Assembly: GCF_002896875.1 (NCBI RefSeq)
Contig: NZ_CP023278.1
Span: forward strand, 434,001 to 498,000
Source: Nostoc sp. CENA543
Lineage (GTDB): Bacteria; Cyanobacteriota; Cyanobacteriia; Cyanobacteriales; Nostocaceae
Direction: 5' to 3'
DNA length: 64,000 nucleotides
Positions within the stretch are counted from its first letter, which is position 1; each line of letters begins with the position of its first letter. Positions 63,260 to 64,000 of this stretch are shown piece by piece. The notes beneath the pieces are model-generated. The model made no database searches, was not told the DNA's origin, and worked only from the letters and a program-made list of their open reading frames with translations. The translations under genes were made by a program, and so were the position numbers.

Positions 63260-63663
63260 CTTACTATCTCCTCAATTTCAGTATCATAAATCACTAGCTT
63301 TAATTGAAATTCTTGGATTTGAAGTTGTATAAATGTAAGCGTAAAAAAATCATTATAAGTTTCTATATCAACAGCCAAATATAGGTGACGATCTGGTTCT
63401 TTTTCTCTCAGAGCAGTACGATAATTAAGGAATTGTCCGAGAGCAAGATGAAAATCAGTGATAGCTGATGGATTTAGAAAACTTTTGATTTCAACAGCAA
63501 TTTTTTCACCTTCCTTTTCTGCTGCGAGTAACTTCTCTGCTCCCAAATCAATACGCATCTGAACTTGACCAAAATCAATATACAGAGGGTCATTGGTAAT
63601 ATTCCAGCCATCTTTCTCTAAAGCTAATTTCACAATATCGTGAAATTTATCCTTCGCTGGCAT
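63247..63663 (-). CDS. xisH: XisH family protein, PD-(D/E)xK-like
   Basis: A 138-residue protein. MPAKDKFHDIVKLALEKDGW, MRIDLGAEKLLAAEKEGEKI and AVEIKSFLNPSAITDFHLAL form the XisH core; Asp in RIDLGAE and Glu/Lys in VEIKSF give the PD-(D/E)xK nuclease-like site. It precedes and overlaps xisI. Both are needed for fdxN-element excision in Anabaena; this copy's target is unknown because no element end is seen. Confidence 0.9.
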   Translation of the reverse strand: MPAKDKFHDIVKLALEKDGWNITNDPLYIDFGQVQMRIDLGAEKLLAAEKEGEKIAVEIKSFLNPSAITDFHLALGQFLNYRTALREKEPDRHLYLAVDIETYNDFFTLTFIQLQIQEFQLKLVIYDTEIEEIVRWIS

Positions 63664-64000
63664 AACTTAATTTACTTATCTGGGAGTATTATCATTCTAC
63701 CTGATCGTTAAGTATTAAGTATGATTTGGGGGTGTGAACAAATGATATCTAGCCTTAACGCACCGTATGATAGTGCTGCATTATGCGTTAAATTAACTTG
63801 AGAAATACTCTGTGGAACTCTGCGCTAACCTCCGCGTTACTTTGCGTTTAAAAAAGCTACGAACTTGTAAGCAGCTTAACTAAAAAGGTAAAATGAGTTT
63901 AGTTGTGGGTTACTCTGCGGGATTTGGCTACGTTCCTCAACCTAACCTACAAAAACTCAGTTCGTGAGCAAAAGAGCAATGAATACATTTATTCAACCAA
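63664..64000. other. Window end, intergenic repeat region
   Basis: No gene is supported. The stretch holds common cyanobacterial repeat text (ACTCTGCGCTAACCTCCGCG, TTCCTCAACCTAACCTAC) and the xisH promoter side. A gene could start beyond the window edge. Confidence 0.5.

Noticed and set aside
62924-63663. Evidence that this is the fdxN-element border
   Set aside because: Only xisH/xisI homologues are present; no fdxN, nif gene or XisF recombinase is found, and free-standing copies are common.

Overview
The window comes from a filamentous, Nostoc/Anabaena-type cyanobacterium. The evidence is a complete psaA-psaB pair, an RpaB-type response regulator, a CCB-type cytochrome b6 maturation gene, an NblB-like HEAT protein, xisH/xisI homologues, PEP-CTERM proteins, very frequent GCGATCGC palindromes and short tandem repeats (GTCATTA, CAATGCC, GACAAGGTA units) between genes. 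Most of it reads as ordinary chromosome with accessory islands. No tRNA, rRNA or CRISPR array was recognised.

Layout. 1-20.7 kb is a surface-polysaccharide region. It holds a 5'-truncated two-domain glycosyltransferase, two methyltransferases sharing an N-terminal tag, an NDP-sugar C-methyltransferase, an SDR epimerase, gmhA and gmhB (heptose precursor supply), and several GT4/GT2 glycosyltransferases. It is interrupted at 4.3-9.6 kb by two minus-strand genes, a PPC-domain protein and a large subtilisin-like protease, which carry the same 50-residue FG-GAP-like repeat array. 20.7-25.0 kb holds an NHLRC2-like thioredoxin/NHL protein, a glutaminase and a proline-rich lipoprotein. 25.7-30.4 kb is psaA-psaB with a strong terminator.

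30.4-35.3 kb is a small defence/conflict and mobile-DNA island. It contains a stand-alone HAE/CxxC deaminase-toxin domain with an Imm1 immunity gene, a PemK/MazF toxin-antitoxin pair lying between an intact DUF433 gene and its internally deleted copy, a two-gene unit ending in a Cys/His-containing protein, a UPF0175 gene cut by a 137-bp MITE whose insertion can be reversed on paper, and a Uma2 gene inside roughly 110-bp inverted repeats. 35.3-41.0 kb holds radA, rpaB, the CCB gene, another Uma2 gene, a secreted protein with a small partner, and a DUF456 membrane protein. 41.5-46.0 kb has two paralogous PEP-CTERM proteins flanking a calpain-like protease. 46.0-49.0 kb is a nested transposon: an IS4-type element inserted just upstream of a tnpB whose predicted RuvC-II residue and zinc finger look non-canonical.

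49.0-64.0 kb is mostly housekeeping: NblB-like protein, CBS-pair protein, Nudix hydrolase, DUF760 protein, gmd-fcl (GDP-fucose), 5-FCL, a third Uma2 gene, a catalase-like haem protein, a sugar ABC permease, ppx, a UbiA prenyltransferase, a Ser/Thr kinase and xisH-xisI. gmd-fcl may feed the glycosyltransferases at the other end of the window, although the two sets are 30 kb apart. Several computed ORFs start too early because tandem-repeat DNA upstream happens to be open; the starts were moved and this is stated in each entry.
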